DNA of 64,000 nucleotides, from positions 248,001 to 312,000 of the forward strand of contig NZ_JAIUCZ020000010.1 of assembly GCF_020176955.2 (NCBI RefSeq), in the 5' to 3' direction. Shown in pieces: positions 33,975-43,731 of the stretch. The stretch is from Nocardia sp. alder85J (GTDB lineage: Bacteria > Actinomycetota > Actinomycetes > Mycobacteriales > Mycobacteriaceae). Below the pieces are notes generated by a model, which searched no databases, was not told where the DNA came from, and saw only the letters and a program-made list of their open reading frames with translations. Every line of letters begins with the position of its first letter. Position 1 is the first letter of the stretch. Made by a program: the position numbers and the translations under genes.

Positions 33975-35420
33975 TCACGCCGCGGCGTGCCCGGATGTGC
34001 TCGGAGCCGATGTCGCGTCGTGTCCGACGGTTGCCACGGTCTCGCGCCGGGGCGCGAGCACCCAGCGGACCAGCAGCCCAGCGGCCAGTGCCCAGAAGGC
34101 CGCGCCGATACCCGCGACCGTGATCGCCGAGGCCGAGACGAGGAATGTCACCACGGCGGCGGTGCGATGCTCGGCGGGTGCCAGGGCCGAGGTGAGCGCG
34201 CTCGCCAGGGTGGCCAGGAGGGCAAGGCCCGCAACGCTTTCCAGCGCGCCCTTCGGCGCCGCGGCGACCAGTGTCACCAGTGCCGCGGTGGCGGGGGCGA
34301 TGAGCAGATAGGTGCCGCCGGTGCCGAGCGCCGCGATCCACCGGCGGCGCGGGTCCGGATGCGCGGCGGGCGCGGCGGTGAGCGCGGCGCTGATCGCGGC
34401 GAGGTTCACCACATGGCCACCCGCGGCCGCGCCGACGATGGTGCCCAGCCCGGTGGTGGTCATCGCCGCCCGCCACGGCACCCGATAGCCGAAGGAGGCG
34501 AGCACCGCCGTGCCCGGGATGTTCTGCGCGGCCATGGTGACGATGTACAGCGGCACCGCGACGCCGATCACCGCCTGCCAGGTCCAGTGCGGTGCGGTCA
34601 GCACCAGTCGCGGTGTCATGGCGGCCACGTCCAGGTGGCGGTGCGTCACGGCCATATCGATGCCCGCGCCGATCGCCGCCGTCGCGAATGCCGCCAGCAC
34701 CGCCCAGCGCGCGGCGAACCGCTGCAACAGCAGCCAGACCACCAGCACCGGCACCACCACCGCCGGGCTGACGGTCACCGCGCGCACCGGAGCGAGGCAC
34801 AGCGGCACCAGCACTCCGGCCAGCATCGCCTGCGCGATCTCCACCGGGATCGCCGCGATCACTCTGCCCAGCCGCGACCAGAATCCGGTGAGCACGATCA
34901 GCACGCCGGTCACCACGAACGCGCCGATCGCCGCCGCCCAGCCCCCGGCCACCGCGCCGGTGCTCGCCAGCAGCGCCGCACCCGGCGTGGACCAGGCCAG
35001 CGTGATCGGTATCCGGAATCGCCAGGCCAGCAACAACATTCCGACGGCCTGGGTGACACACACCACCGCCAGCCCGGACGCCGCCTGCGCGGGCGTCGCC
35101 CCCATCTTGGTCAGCCCGGCCAGCACCACCGCGAACGAACTGGTGAACCCCACCAGCGCGGCCACCACCCCGGCCCCGATCGCATGCCCGGCCCGGCCCG
35201 GCGGCGTGCCACCCGCGGATCGCACCGGTGGCCCCGCTTCGGGAGAGAGGGCTGTGCCGGAACTCGCCCCGGGGGGCGCCACGGAATCCGTGGCGACTGT
35301 CCCGCCGGACGGCGGCGGCCCGATCGTGCCCGGCGGCGTGCCGAACTGCTCCGGTGCGCTGCCGGACGCGGCGCCGACGGGGGCGGCCTCGCGGGATTCG
35401 GCGTCGGCGGAAGTGGTCAT
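33975..35420 (-). CDS. benE: BenE-family benzoate/aromatic acid transporter
   Basis: 481 residues from ATG 35420 (GTG 35456 is an alternative). The first 75 residues are Pro/Gly/Ser-rich and probably disordered. About 12 helices follow, with BenE landmarks TLAWSTPGAALL, PVEIAQAMLAGVL and AAGGHVVNLAAISAAL. The family imports benzoate by proton symport, but no benzoate-degradation genes are nearby, so the substrate is open. It lies next to the Lrp gene on the same strand. Confidence 0.87.
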   Translation of the reverse strand: MTTSADAESREAAPVGAASGSAPEQFGTPPGTIGPPPSGGTVATDSVAPPGASSGTALSPEAGPPVRSAGGTPPGRAGHAIGAGVVAALVGFTSSFAVVLAGLTKMGATPAQAASGLAVVCVTQAVGMLLLAWRFRIPITLAWSTPGAALLASTGAVAGGWAAAIGAFVVTGVLIVLTGFWSRLGRVIAAIPVEIAQAMLAGVLVPLCLAPVRAVTVSPAVVVPVLVVWLLLQRFAARWAVLAAFATAAIGAGIDMAVTHRHLDVAAMTPRLVLTAPHWTWQAVIGVAVPLYIVTMAAQNIPGTAVLASFGYRVPWRAAMTTTGLGTIVGAAAGGHVVNLAAISAALTAAPAAHPDPRRRWIAALGTGGTYLLIAPATAALVTLVAAAPKGALESVAGLALLATLASALTSALAPAEHRTAAVVTFLVSASAITVAGIGAAFWALAAGLLVRWVLAPRRETVATVGHDATSAPSTSGHAAA

Positions 35421-35505
35421 CGTGTCATGGTCGACGACCGCCGCCGGTGCGGTCACCGGCCAATTGCTCGAAACTGGCCCGTTTTCGAAGGAAAGGGTGC
35501 GGGAT

Positions 35506-36012
35506 TCAGCGGGCCGTGCCGTTGGCGGTGGCCAGCCGGGCCAGCAGGGGAGCGGTGCGCGGGCCCACGAACTGCTGCATCACCAGTGCCATGTTGGTGC
35601 GCTCCACGCCGTCGATCTCGAGGATGCGGCCCGCCACTCGATACAGGTCGTCCGCGTCCCGGGCCACCACCCGCACGGTGAGATCGGTCTGGCCGGTGAG
35701 CCCGCAGACCTCGATGACCTCGGGGACCCGGGCCAGCTCGGCGACCACCGCGGCCAATTTGTGCTGATCGGCGACGACCGAGACGAAGGCGGCCAGCGGA
35801 TAGCCGAGCGCGCGCGGGTCGACCCGGCGTTCGAAACTCGCCAGCACCCCGGCGGATTCCCAGCGGGCCAGCCGCGCCTGCACGGTGTTGCGGGACAGCC
35901 CCAGCCTGGCGGCCAGTTCCACGCCGGTGGCGCGGGGATTGGCGACCAGCTCCAGCAGCAGTCGCGCATCTGTCGCGTCGACCACGGCCCCGACCTGTTC
36001 TGCACTGGACAT
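35506..36012 (-). CDS. Lrp/AsnC-family regulator, likely of bkdABC
   Basis: 168 residues from ATG 36012. The N-terminal helix-turn-helix (about 14-55) reads DARLLLELVANPRATGVELAARLGLSRNTVQARL in two parts. A RAM ligand domain follows. It is divergent from bkdA. Lrp proteins often control branched-chain oxoacid dehydrogenase genes in response to leucine or isoleucine. The 215-bp shared gap includes the palindrome CTGCGCAG (36056-36063). Confidence 0.87.
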   Translation of the reverse strand: MSSAEQVGAVVDATDARLLLELVANPRATGVELAARLGLSRNTVQARLARWESAGVLASFERRVDPRALGYPLAAFVSVVADQHKLAAVVAELARVPEVIEVCGLTGQTDLTVRVVARDADDLYRVAGRILEIDGVERTNMALVMQQFVGPRTAPLLARLATANGTAR

Positions 36013-36227
36013 GTTCCGCAGTATGACAGGGTCCGCACCCTCTTTGTCGAGCATTCTGCGCAGTTACGCGGTTGGTGCTTGCACAATCCGCTCAATGGGG
36101 GATGCTGTGTGGTGAAGGACACCATTGCACACCGCGACGGCCGGCGACCCCGGCCCGACCCGGAGGCGGCCGCTGCGTCACCCACGCGGGGCCCCGTGAT
36201 CGCCCGGATGGGCGAGGAGGCGATGAC

Positions 36228-37307
36228 ATGACCGACCCGAGCGCTTATCCGGTGCAGTTGGTCCAGCCCGACGGGCAGCGCGTGCTCGATCGCGAGCACG
36301 CCGCGCTGGTGGCCGATGTCGGCCCGGAGCGGTTGCGGCAGTTGTACGAGGACATGGTGGTCGCCCGCCGCATCGATACCGAGGCGACGGCCCTGCAACG
36401 GCAGGGGCAGCTCGGGCTGTGGCCGCCGTTGCTGGGGCAGGAGGCCGCGCAGGTCGGGTCCGCGCACGCCCTGCACGCCGACGACTACGTGTTCTGTAGC
36501 TATCGCGAGGCCGCGGTGGCCTACTGCCGCGGCGTCGATCCGGCCTCGATCACCCGGATGTGGCGCGGCGTCGCGCACTCCTGCTGGGAGCCGGACGAGA
36601 TCAACATGACCAATCCGGCGATCGTGGTCGGCGCGCAGGGACTGCACGCTACCGGATACGCCTACGCCGCCCATCTGGACGGCGCCGAGATCGCGGTGGT
36701 CGCCTACTTCGGCGACGGCGCCACCAGCCAGGGCGATATCGCCGAGGCGCTGGGTTTCGCGGCATCCTGGAGCGCGCCGGTGGTGTTCTTCTGCCAGAAC
36801 AACCAGTGGGCGATCAGCGAGCCGGTGGGGGTGCAGAGTGCGACCCCGATCGCACGGCGGGCCTACGGATACGGCATGCCGGGGGTGCGGGTCGACGGCA
36901 ACGACGCGCTGGGGGTGCTGGCGGTGACCCGGCAGGCGGTGGCGCGGGCGCGGGCCGGCGGCGGGCCGTCGTTCATCGAGGCGATCACCTACCGGATGGG
37001 CCCGCACACCACCGCCGACGATCCGGCCCGCTACCGCACGGCCGCGGAGCTGGAACTGTGGCGCCGCCGCGATCCGATCGACCGGATGCGCCGGCTGCTG
37101 GAGCGGGAACAGCTGTGGGACGGCGCTTTCGAGCGCCGGGTGCGGGACCGCTCGGACGCCGTGGGCGAGTTGGTGCGCAGCGCCACCATCGGCATGCCCG
37201 ATCCCGCGCCGGCCGCGTTGTTCGACCACGTCTACGCGACACCGCATCCGCTGATCGACGAGGAACGGCGGCAGTACACCGCATACCTGGAGGGAGTCCG
37301 ATCATGA
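36228..37307 (+). CDS. bkdA: Branched-chain 2-oxoacid dehydrogenase E1 alpha subunit
   Basis: 359 residues. The thiamine-diphosphate motif runs from G162-D163-G164 to N191-N192 (FGDGATSQGD, then FFCQNNQWAIS). RMGPHTTADDPARY near 265 is the phosphorylation-loop equivalent. It decarboxylates 2-oxoacids from Val, Leu and Ile. The arrangement and sequence match M. tuberculosis bkdABC (Rv2497c-Rv2495c). ATG 36228 is chosen at the beginning of homology. The stop overlaps bkdB by 4 bp. Confidence 0.93.
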   Translation: MTDPSAYPVQLVQPDGQRVLDREHAALVADVGPERLRQLYEDMVVARRIDTEATALQRQGQLGLWPPLLGQEAAQVGSAHALHADDYVFCSYREAAVAYCRGVDPASITRMWRGVAHSCWEPDEINMTNPAIVVGAQGLHATGYAYAAHLDGAEIAVVAYFGDGATSQGDIAEALGFAASWSAPVVFFCQNNQWAISEPVGVQSATPIARRAYGYGMPGVRVDGNDALGVLAVTRQAVARARAGGGPSFIEAITYRMGPHTTADDPARYRTAAELELWRRRDPIDRMRRLLEREQLWDGAFERRVRDRSDAVGELVRSATIGMPDPAPAALFDHVYATPHPLIDEERRQYTAYLEGVRS

Positions 37308-38281
37308 TGATCACCTTCGCCGCCGCTCTGAACACGGGCCTGCGCCGCGCCCTGGAAGACGATCCCAAGGTGGTGCTGCTCGGCGAGGACATCGGCCGGC
37401 TCGGCGGCGTCTTCCGGGTCACCGACACGCTCCAGAAGGATTTCGGCGACAACCGGGTGATCGACACCCCGCTGGCCGAATCCGGGATCATCGGAACGGC
37501 TTTCGGGATGGCGCTGCGCGGCTACCGGCCGGTCTGCGAGATCCAGTTCGACGGTTTCGTGTATCCGGCCTTCGACCAGATCGTCTCCCAGGTCGCGAAG
37601 ATCCACTACCGCACCGGTGGCACGGTGTCCGCGCCGCTGACCGTGCGCATCCCGTTCGGCGGCGGAATCGGTGCGGTGGAACATCATTCGGAGTCGCCGG
37701 AGGCGTACTTCGCGCACACCGCCGGCCTGCGGGTGGTCTCGCCGAGCACCCCCGCCGACGCGTATCTGATGATGCGGCAGTCGATTTCGCTACCCGACCC
37801 GGTGATCTTCCTGGAACCGAAGCGGCGCTACTGGGACAAGGCCGAGGTCGACTTCGCGGCCCTGGACGCCGACCCGTTCCCGCTGCACCGGGCCCGGATC
37901 TGCCGCGCGGGCACGGACGCCACCGTGGTCGCCTACGGCGGCATGGTCCGCACGGCGCTGACCGCCGCGGAGATCGCCGCCGGCGAGGGGCACGATCTGG
38001 AGGTGATCGACCTGCGCAGCCTGTCGCCGGTCGACTTCGACACCGTGGAGAGTTCGGTGCGCCGCACCGGCCGGTTGATCGTCGCGCACGAGGCGCCGGT
38101 GTTCGCGGGGCTGGGTGCGGAGATCGCCGCCCGGATCACCGAGCGCTGTTTCTATCACTTGGAGGCCCCGGTCCTGCGCGTCGGTGGCTTCGACATCCCC
38201 TATCCCCCCGCTAAGCTCGAACGGCACCACCTGCCCGACCCCGACCGCATCCTCGACGCGGTCGATCGAACGTTTGCGTGA
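37304..38281 (+). CDS. bkdB: Branched-chain 2-oxoacid dehydrogenase E1 beta subunit
   Basis: 325 residues. Motifs: VVLLGEDIGRLGGVFRVT, the thiamine-contacting segment DTPLAESGIIGTAFGMAL, and FGGGIGAVEHHSESPEAYF. The C-terminal transketolase domain ends IPYPPAKLERHHLPD. It forms the heterotetrameric E1 with BkdA. Its ATG overlaps the bkdA stop (ATGA). Confidence 0.95.
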   Translation: MMITFAAALNTGLRRALEDDPKVVLLGEDIGRLGGVFRVTDTLQKDFGDNRVIDTPLAESGIIGTAFGMALRGYRPVCEIQFDGFVYPAFDQIVSQVAKIHYRTGGTVSAPLTVRIPFGGGIGAVEHHSESPEAYFAHTAGLRVVSPSTPADAYLMMRQSISLPDPVIFLEPKRRYWDKAEVDFAALDADPFPLHRARICRAGTDATVVAYGGMVRTALTAAEIAAGEGHDLEVIDLRSLSPVDFDTVESSVRRTGRLIVAHEAPVFAGLGAEIAARITERCFYHLEAPVLRVGGFDIPYPPAKLERHHLPDPDRILDAVDRTFA

Positions 38282-39714
38282 CACCGTCCGACCGCCCGTT
38301 CAGACAGAGGTGCCCCTTGCCGAACGACTCGGAAAACCGTGTGGTGGAAGACCAGCGTCAGATCCAGGAGTTCCGGCTCCCGGATCTCGGTGAGGGCTTG
38401 GCCGATGCGGAACTGATCTCCTGGACCGTGGCCGTCGGCGACACCGTGACGCTGAATCAGACCATCGCCGAGGTCGAGACGGCGAAGGCGCAGGTGGCGC
38501 TGCCCAGCCCGTTCGCCGGCACAGTGGTGGAGCTGCTGGCCCGGCCCGGCGATACGGTCGCGGTCGGCGCGCCGCTGATCCGGGTGGCGGCGGACGGTCC
38601 GGCAGGCGCCGCCGCCGCGCCGCGGAGCGCCGAATCCGGCGGCGCCGCACCGGATTCCGGTGGCCGGCGAGCGGTACTGGTGGGCTACGGCCCGGAGGAG
38701 GAGACGGTTTCCCGCCGCGTCCGCCCGGTGGTGAGCGGGTCCGACGGCGCGGAGCTGCCCGCCTATCCGGAGTTCGCCTCGCGGCAGGCCGCCACCCCGG
38801 CGGCCCGGAAACTGGCCCGGGAACTCGACATCGATCTGGCATTCGTGACCGGCTCCGGTCCCGGCGGCGCGGTCACCGTGGAGGACGTGCGGCAGGCGGT
38901 CCCGGTGTCCCAGCCGTTGCACCGCCCCGAGGATCAGGACACCGGGTCGCGGCCCACGCCCGCGCCGCCGGCCATGCGGCCGGAGGACAGCCCGGCCCGC
39001 CCGGCCCCCGTCGAGCGGGAGACCAGGATTCCGATCAGCGGCGTCCGCAAGCGCACCGCCGCCGCGATGGTGACCAGCGCGCACACCATCCCGCAGGCCA
39101 GCGCCTTCGTGACCACCGATTTCACCGCCTCGATGGAACTGCTGGACCATCTGCGCAACACCGCCTCGTTCAGCGGTCTGTCGCTGACGCCGCTGGCCCT
39201 GGTGGCCAAGGCGACGCTGGCGGCGCTGGCCGAATTTCCGGGCATCAACTCGTTCTGGGACGAGGAGAACCGGGAGATCGTCACCAAGCACTATGTGAAC
39301 CTGGGTATCGCGGTGGCCACCGACCGCGGACTGCTGGTGCCGACGGTCAAGGAGGCGCAGACCCTGACCCTGCGCGACCTCTGCCGCGACATCGGCTGGC
39401 TGGCCGAGACGGCCCGCTCCGGCGCCGCCGCCCCGGCGGATCTGCTCGGCGGCACCTTCACCATCAGCAACGTCGGCGTCTTCGGCGTGGATGTCGGTGT
39501 GCCACTGGTGAATCCGGGCGAGGGCGCGATCCTGTGCCTGGGCTCGATCCGGAAACGGCCGTGGGTGTACCGCGACGAGCCCGCGGTGCGCTGGGTCACC
39601 ACCCTGGGCCTGAGCTTCGACCACCGGATGATCGACGGTGAACTGGGTTCCCGCTTCCTGTCGACCGTGGCGTCGCTGCTGGAGGACCCGCTGACCCTGC
39701 TGGGCCGGGTCTAG
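38278..39714 (+). CDS. bkdC: Branched-chain 2-oxoacid dehydrogenase E2 acyltransferase
   Basis: 478 residues: one lipoyl domain (about 30-106) with K70 in VETAKAQV, a linker, a peripheral-subunit-binding domain (about 165-205, TPAARKLARELDIDL), a Pro-rich linker, then the catalytic domain ending in FDHRMIDGE with H449 and D453. GTG 38278 overlaps the bkdB stop by 4 bp; TTG 38317 is a possible later start. No E3 (lipoamide dehydrogenase) follows. The stop overlaps the convergent thioesterase stop by 4 bp. Confidence 0.93.
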   Translation: MTPSDRPFRQRCPLPNDSENRVVEDQRQIQEFRLPDLGEGLADAELISWTVAVGDTVTLNQTIAEVETAKAQVALPSPFAGTVVELLARPGDTVAVGAPLIRVAADGPAGAAAAPRSAESGGAAPDSGGRRAVLVGYGPEEETVSRRVRPVVSGSDGAELPAYPEFASRQAATPAARKLARELDIDLAFVTGSGPGGAVTVEDVRQAVPVSQPLHRPEDQDTGSRPTPAPPAMRPEDSPARPAPVERETRIPISGVRKRTAAAMVTSAHTIPQASAFVTTDFTASMELLDHLRNTASFSGLSLTPLALVAKATLAALAEFPGINSFWDEENREIVTKHYVNLGIAVATDRGLLVPTVKEAQTLTLRDLCRDIGWLAETARSGAAAPADLLGGTFTISNVGVFGVDVGVPLVNPGEGAILCLGSIRKRPWVYRDEPAVRWVTTLGLSFDHRMIDGELGSRFLSTVASLLEDPLTLLGRV

Positions 39715-40157
39715 TCCTGCGGCCGGAGCGCAGCGGAGGCCAGGACTTCGGCGGCCTGCCGGATCACGGCCGGGATCTCGATCGGCTTGCGGGTCGTCTC
39801 GTCGACGTAGACGTGCACGAAGGTGCCGGTGGCGGCGTGCTCCAGGCGGTCGCCGTCCACTCGGAAGATGGCCAGGTCGTAGGTGATGCTGGAGCGGCCC
39901 AGCCGGGCGATGCGCAGGCCGACGCGGAGGTCGTCGGGGAAGCTCAGCGAGCCCAGGAACCGGCAGGAGGTTTCGGCGACCACGCCGATGGCGGGCAGGT
40001 CGCGGATGTCGGTGCCGGTCGCGTGCATCAGCCAGGCGTTCACCGCGGTGTCGAAGTACGAGTAGTACGTCACGTTGTTGACGTGGCCGTAGTGGTCGTT
40101 GTCGGCCCACCGGGTGGGGACCGGCCAGAGCACCGGGTAGTCGTCCTGGGTCGTCAC
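39711..40157 (-). CDS. Acyl-CoA thioesterase, 4HBT hotdog family
   Basis: 148 residues, one hotdog domain. The active-site stretch TRWADNDHYGHVNNVTYYSYFDTA (in two parts) carries the catalytic Asp typical of 4-hydroxybenzoyl-CoA thioesterases, with WLMHATG following. It probably hydrolyses short acyl-CoAs. It lies between bkdC and icmF, so a role in releasing branched-chain acids is possible. The start is GTG 40157. Confidence 0.88.
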   Translation of the reverse strand: MTTQDDYPVLWPVPTRWADNDHYGHVNNVTYYSYFDTAVNAWLMHATGTDIRDLPAIGVVAETSCRFLGSLSFPDDLRVGLRIARLGRSSITYDLAIFRVDGDRLEHAATGTFVHVYVDETTRKPIEIPAVIRQAAEVLASAALRPQD

Positions 40158-40271
40158 CAGGCTGACAATAGCCGCCCGTCGTGGGGCCGCATTGCGTGCC
40201 GCGGCGGACAGCGCTAGATTTAGTTTGACGTCCTACTATTGGGATTGCAATCGATGCGCGGTGGAGGAAAT

Positions 40272-43200
40272 ATGGCCGACCTGCATGTACCGGTGCATCC
40301 GGTGCGCTTCGTCACCTCGGCGGCGCTGTTCGACGGGCACGACGCGGCGATCAACATCATGCGGCGGATCCTCCAGGCGCAGGGCGCCGAGGTGATCCAC
40401 CTCGGGCACAACCGTGCCGTGCACGAGGTGGTCGACGCGGTGCTCACCGAGGATGTGCAGGGCGTGGCGGTCAGCTCCTATCAGGGCGGGCACGTCGAGT
40501 ACTTCGAATATCTGGCGGCGGCGCTGCGCGAGGCCGGGGCCGGGCACGTGCGGATCTTCGGTGGTGGTGGCGGCGTCATCGTGCCGGAGGAGATCGCGCG
40601 CCTGAACGCCGCGGGGGTGCGGATCTTCTCCCCGGAAGACGGTCAGCGGCTCGGCCTGCCCGGCATGATCAACGAGCTGATCCGGGACTGCGACGTGGAC
40701 CTGGCGCAGCGTCCGGCGCCGGTGGCGGCGACGCTGGCCGGGGAGCACACCGCGCTGGCCCGCACGCTCACCTGCTTGCAACAGGACACCCTGCCGGCCG
40801 AGGATCTGGCCGCGCTCACCACCGCCGCGGCCGCCCGGACGGTGCCGGTGCTCGGCATCACCGGCACCGGCGGCTCGGGTAAGTCCTCGCTGACCGACGA
40901 GCTCATCCGGCGGCTGCGCACCGACCAGCAGGACAAGCTGCGGGTTGCGGTGCTCGCGGTGGATCCCACCCGCCGGCGCGGCGGCGGCGCGCTGCTCGGC
41001 GACCGGATCCGGATGAACGCGCTGGACGGCGACCACATCTACTTCCGCTCGCTGGCCACCCGCGGCGCGCACGAACTGCCCGCCAATATCGACGCGATGA
41101 TCCTGGCCTGCAAGGCCGCCGGATACGACCTGGTGATCCTGGAGACCCCGGGCATCGGCCAGGGCGACGCGGCCATCGTCGACCACGTCGACGTCGCGCT
41201 GTACGTGATGACCCCCGAATTCGGCGCCGCCTCCCAGCTCGAGAAGATCGACATGCTGGATTACGCGGACGTGGTGGCGATCAACAAGTTCGAGCGGCGC
41301 GGGGCCGCGGACGCGCTGCGGGACGTGTCGCGGCAGATGATCCGCAACCGGGAGGCGTTCGCGTCCCGGCCGGAGGACATGCCGGTGTTCGGGACCAGTG
41401 CCGCGACCTTCAACGACGACGGCGTCACCGCGCTGTATCAGCATCTGATCGACCTGCTCGGCGAGCGCGGACTGTCGCGGGAACCGGGTGCGCTGCCGCG
41501 CGTCGAGGTCCGGGCCTCCACCCGGTTCGCGCAGCTCATCCCGCCCGCGCGGGTGCGCTATCTGGCGGAGATCGCCGATGCGGTGCGCGGCTATCACGCC
41601 GACACCGCGCGGCAGGTGGTCGCCGCGCAACGGGTGCAGCGGTTCGAGACGGTGCTGGCGGAGCTCGGTGGCGCCGATTCCGCCGGTGCGGCACCGGCTT
41701 TCGGTGCGGTGACGGCGGCGCTGCCCGGGACCACCACTGCGGGGCCGCGGGCTGTTACCGCCGCGGCGCTGCCCGGTGCCGCGGAGGCGGCGGCCGCGGT
41801 GTCCACGCTGCTGGCGGCGGCCCGCACCGAGCTGACGCCCGGCAACGCGGCTCTGGTCGAGAACTGGCCCGCGGTGGCCGAGTCGTATCGCGGCGAGGAG
41901 CAGGTGGTGCGGGTGCGCGATCGCGAGATCCGGACCGCGCTGCGCCGGGTCACGTTGTCCGGCAACTCGATTCCGCGGGTGGCGCTGCCGCGTTACACCG
42001 ATCACGGTGAGTTGCTGCGCTTCCTGCGCGCGGAGAATCTGCCGGGCCTGTTCCCGTTCACCGCCGGGGTGTTCCCGTTCAAGCGGGACAACGAGGATCC
42101 CGCGCGGATGTTCGCCGGTGAGGGCGATCCGTTCCGCACCAACCGGCGGTTCCGGGTGCTGTCGGAGCACGCCGAGGCGAAACGCCTGTCCACGGCCTTC
42201 GATTCGGTGACCCTGTACGGCCACGATCCGGCCGAGCGGCCCGACATCTACGGCAAGGTCGGCACCTCCGGGGTGTCGGTGGCCTCGCTGGACGACATGA
42301 AGGCCCTCTACGACGGTTTCGACCTGTCCGCACCCACCACGTCGGTGTCGATGACCATCAACGGTCCGGCGCCCACCGTGCTCGCCTTCTTCCTCAACAC
42401 CGCGATCGACCAAGCGCTGCAACGGTTCTCCGAGACCGAGGGGCGCGAGCCGAGCCCGGACGAGGCGGCCGCGCTGCGCGCGCGGACCCTGTCGACCGTG
42501 CGCGGCACCGTGCAGGCCGACATCCTCAAGGAGGATCAGGGCCAGAACACCTGCATCTTCTCCACCGAATTCAGCCTGCGGATGATGGCCGACATCCAGG
42601 AATGGTTCGTGCGCAACGGGGTTCGGAACTTCTACTCGGTGTCGATCTCCGGCTATCACATCGCCGAGGCCGGGGCGAACCCGATCAGCCAGCTGGCCTT
42701 CACGCTCGCCAACGGATTCACCTATGTGGAGGCGTATCTGGCGCGCGGTATGCACATCGACGATTTCGCGCCCAACCTGTCGTTCTTCTTCTCCAACGGG
42801 ATGGATCCGGAGTATTCGGTGATCGGCCGGGTGGCGCGGCGGATCTGGGCGATCACCATGCGCGACAAGTACGGCGCCGACGACCGTTCGCAGAAGCTCA
42901 AGTACCACATCCAGACCTCGGGCCGGTCGCTGCACGCACAGGAGATGAGCTTCAACGACATTCGCACCACGTTGCAGGCGCTGATCGCGATCTACGACAA
43001 CTGCAACAGCCTGCACACCAACGCCTACGACGAGGCGGTCACCACGCCGACCGAGGAATCGGTGCGCCGGGCCCTGGCCATCCAGCTCATCATCAACAAG
43101 GAGTGGGGGCTCGCGGTCAACGAGAACCCGTTGCAGGGCAGCTTCGTGATCGAGGAGCTCACCGATCTGGTCGAGGAGGCCGTACTCCTGGAATTCGAGC

Positions 43201-43598
43201 GGATCTCCGAGCGCGGCGGTGTGCTGGGCGCGATGGAGACCGGCTATCAGCGCGGTCGCATCCAGGACGAGTCCATGCGGTACGAGCAGCGCAAACACGA
43301 CGGCACGCTGCCGATCATCGGCGTCAACACCTTCCGCAACCCGCACGGTGAACAGCATCGGGAACTGGAGCTCGCGCGCGGCACCGAGGACGAGAAGCAG
43401 TCCCAGTTGCAGCGCACCCAGGACTTCCGGGACCGTCATCGCGAGGCGGCGCACGAGGCGCTGGCCCGGCTGGAGGCCGCGGCCCGCAGCGACGAGAACG
43501 TGTTCGAGGTGCTGATGGACGCGGCCCGGGTCTGCACGCTGCAACAGGTCACCGACGCCTTCTTCACCGTCGGCGGCCAGTATCGCCGCAACGTCTGA
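40272..43598 (+). CDS. icmF: Fused isobutyryl-CoA mutase IcmF
   Basis: 1,108 residues joining three modules. First, a B12-binding domain (about 8-140) with FDGHDAA, whose H23 is the cobalt ligand candidate. Second, a MeaB/MeaI-type GTPase chaperone (about 185-440) with Walker A GTGGSGKSS (198-206) and NKFERRG. Third, the mutase TIM barrel (about 540-1,100). It interconverts isobutyryl-CoA and n-butyryl-CoA. ATG 40272 follows GGAGG. Its position after bkdABC fits valine breakdown. Confidence 0.95.
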   Translation: MADLHVPVHPVRFVTSAALFDGHDAAINIMRRILQAQGAEVIHLGHNRAVHEVVDAVLTEDVQGVAVSSYQGGHVEYFEYLAAALREAGAGHVRIFGGGGGVIVPEEIARLNAAGVRIFSPEDGQRLGLPGMINELIRDCDVDLAQRPAPVAATLAGEHTALARTLTCLQQDTLPAEDLAALTTAAAARTVPVLGITGTGGSGKSSLTDELIRRLRTDQQDKLRVAVLAVDPTRRRGGGALLGDRIRMNALDGDHIYFRSLATRGAHELPANIDAMILACKAAGYDLVILETPGIGQGDAAIVDHVDVALYVMTPEFGAASQLEKIDMLDYADVVAINKFERRGAADALRDVSRQMIRNREAFASRPEDMPVFGTSAATFNDDGVTALYQHLIDLLGERGLSREPGALPRVEVRASTRFAQLIPPARVRYLAEIADAVRGYHADTARQVVAAQRVQRFETVLAELGGADSAGAAPAFGAVTAALPGTTTAGPRAVTAAALPGAAEAAAAVSTLLAAARTELTPGNAALVENWPAVAESYRGEEQVVRVRDREIRTALRRVTLSGNSIPRVALPRYTDHGELLRFLRAENLPGLFPFTAGVFPFKRDNEDPARMFAGEGDPFRTNRRFRVLSEHAEAKRLSTAFDSVTLYGHDPAERPDIYGKVGTSGVSVASLDDMKALYDGFDLSAPTTSVSMTINGPAPTVLAFFLNTAIDQALQRFSETEGREPSPDEAAALRARTLSTVRGTVQADILKEDQGQNTCIFSTEFSLRMMADIQEWFVRNGVRNFYSVSISGYHIAEAGANPISQLAFTLANGFTYVEAYLARGMHIDDFAPNLSFFFSNGMDPEYSVIGRVARRIWAITMRDKYGADDRSQKLKYHIQTSGRSLHAQEMSFNDIRTTLQALIAIYDNCNSLHTNAYDEAVTTPTEESVRRALAIQLIINKEWGLAVNENPLQGSFVIEELTDLVEEAVLLEFERISERGGVLGAMETGYQRGRIQDESMRYEQRKHDGTLPIIGVNTFRNPHGEQHRELELARGTEDEKQSQLQRTQDFRDRHREAAHEALARLEAAARSDENVFEVLMDAARVCTLQQVTDAFFTVGGQYRRNV

Positions 43599-43731
43599 GC
43601 AACCCACCGCCGCGCGTACCGCTCGTACCCTGGAGGGTGGCGACCTCGCCATCGGCCCGAGCTGCGGCGATCGGCCACCGGGTCGTGTGACAATCGCCGC
43701 AGCGGACGGGTAGCCGGACGAAAGGGGCGGT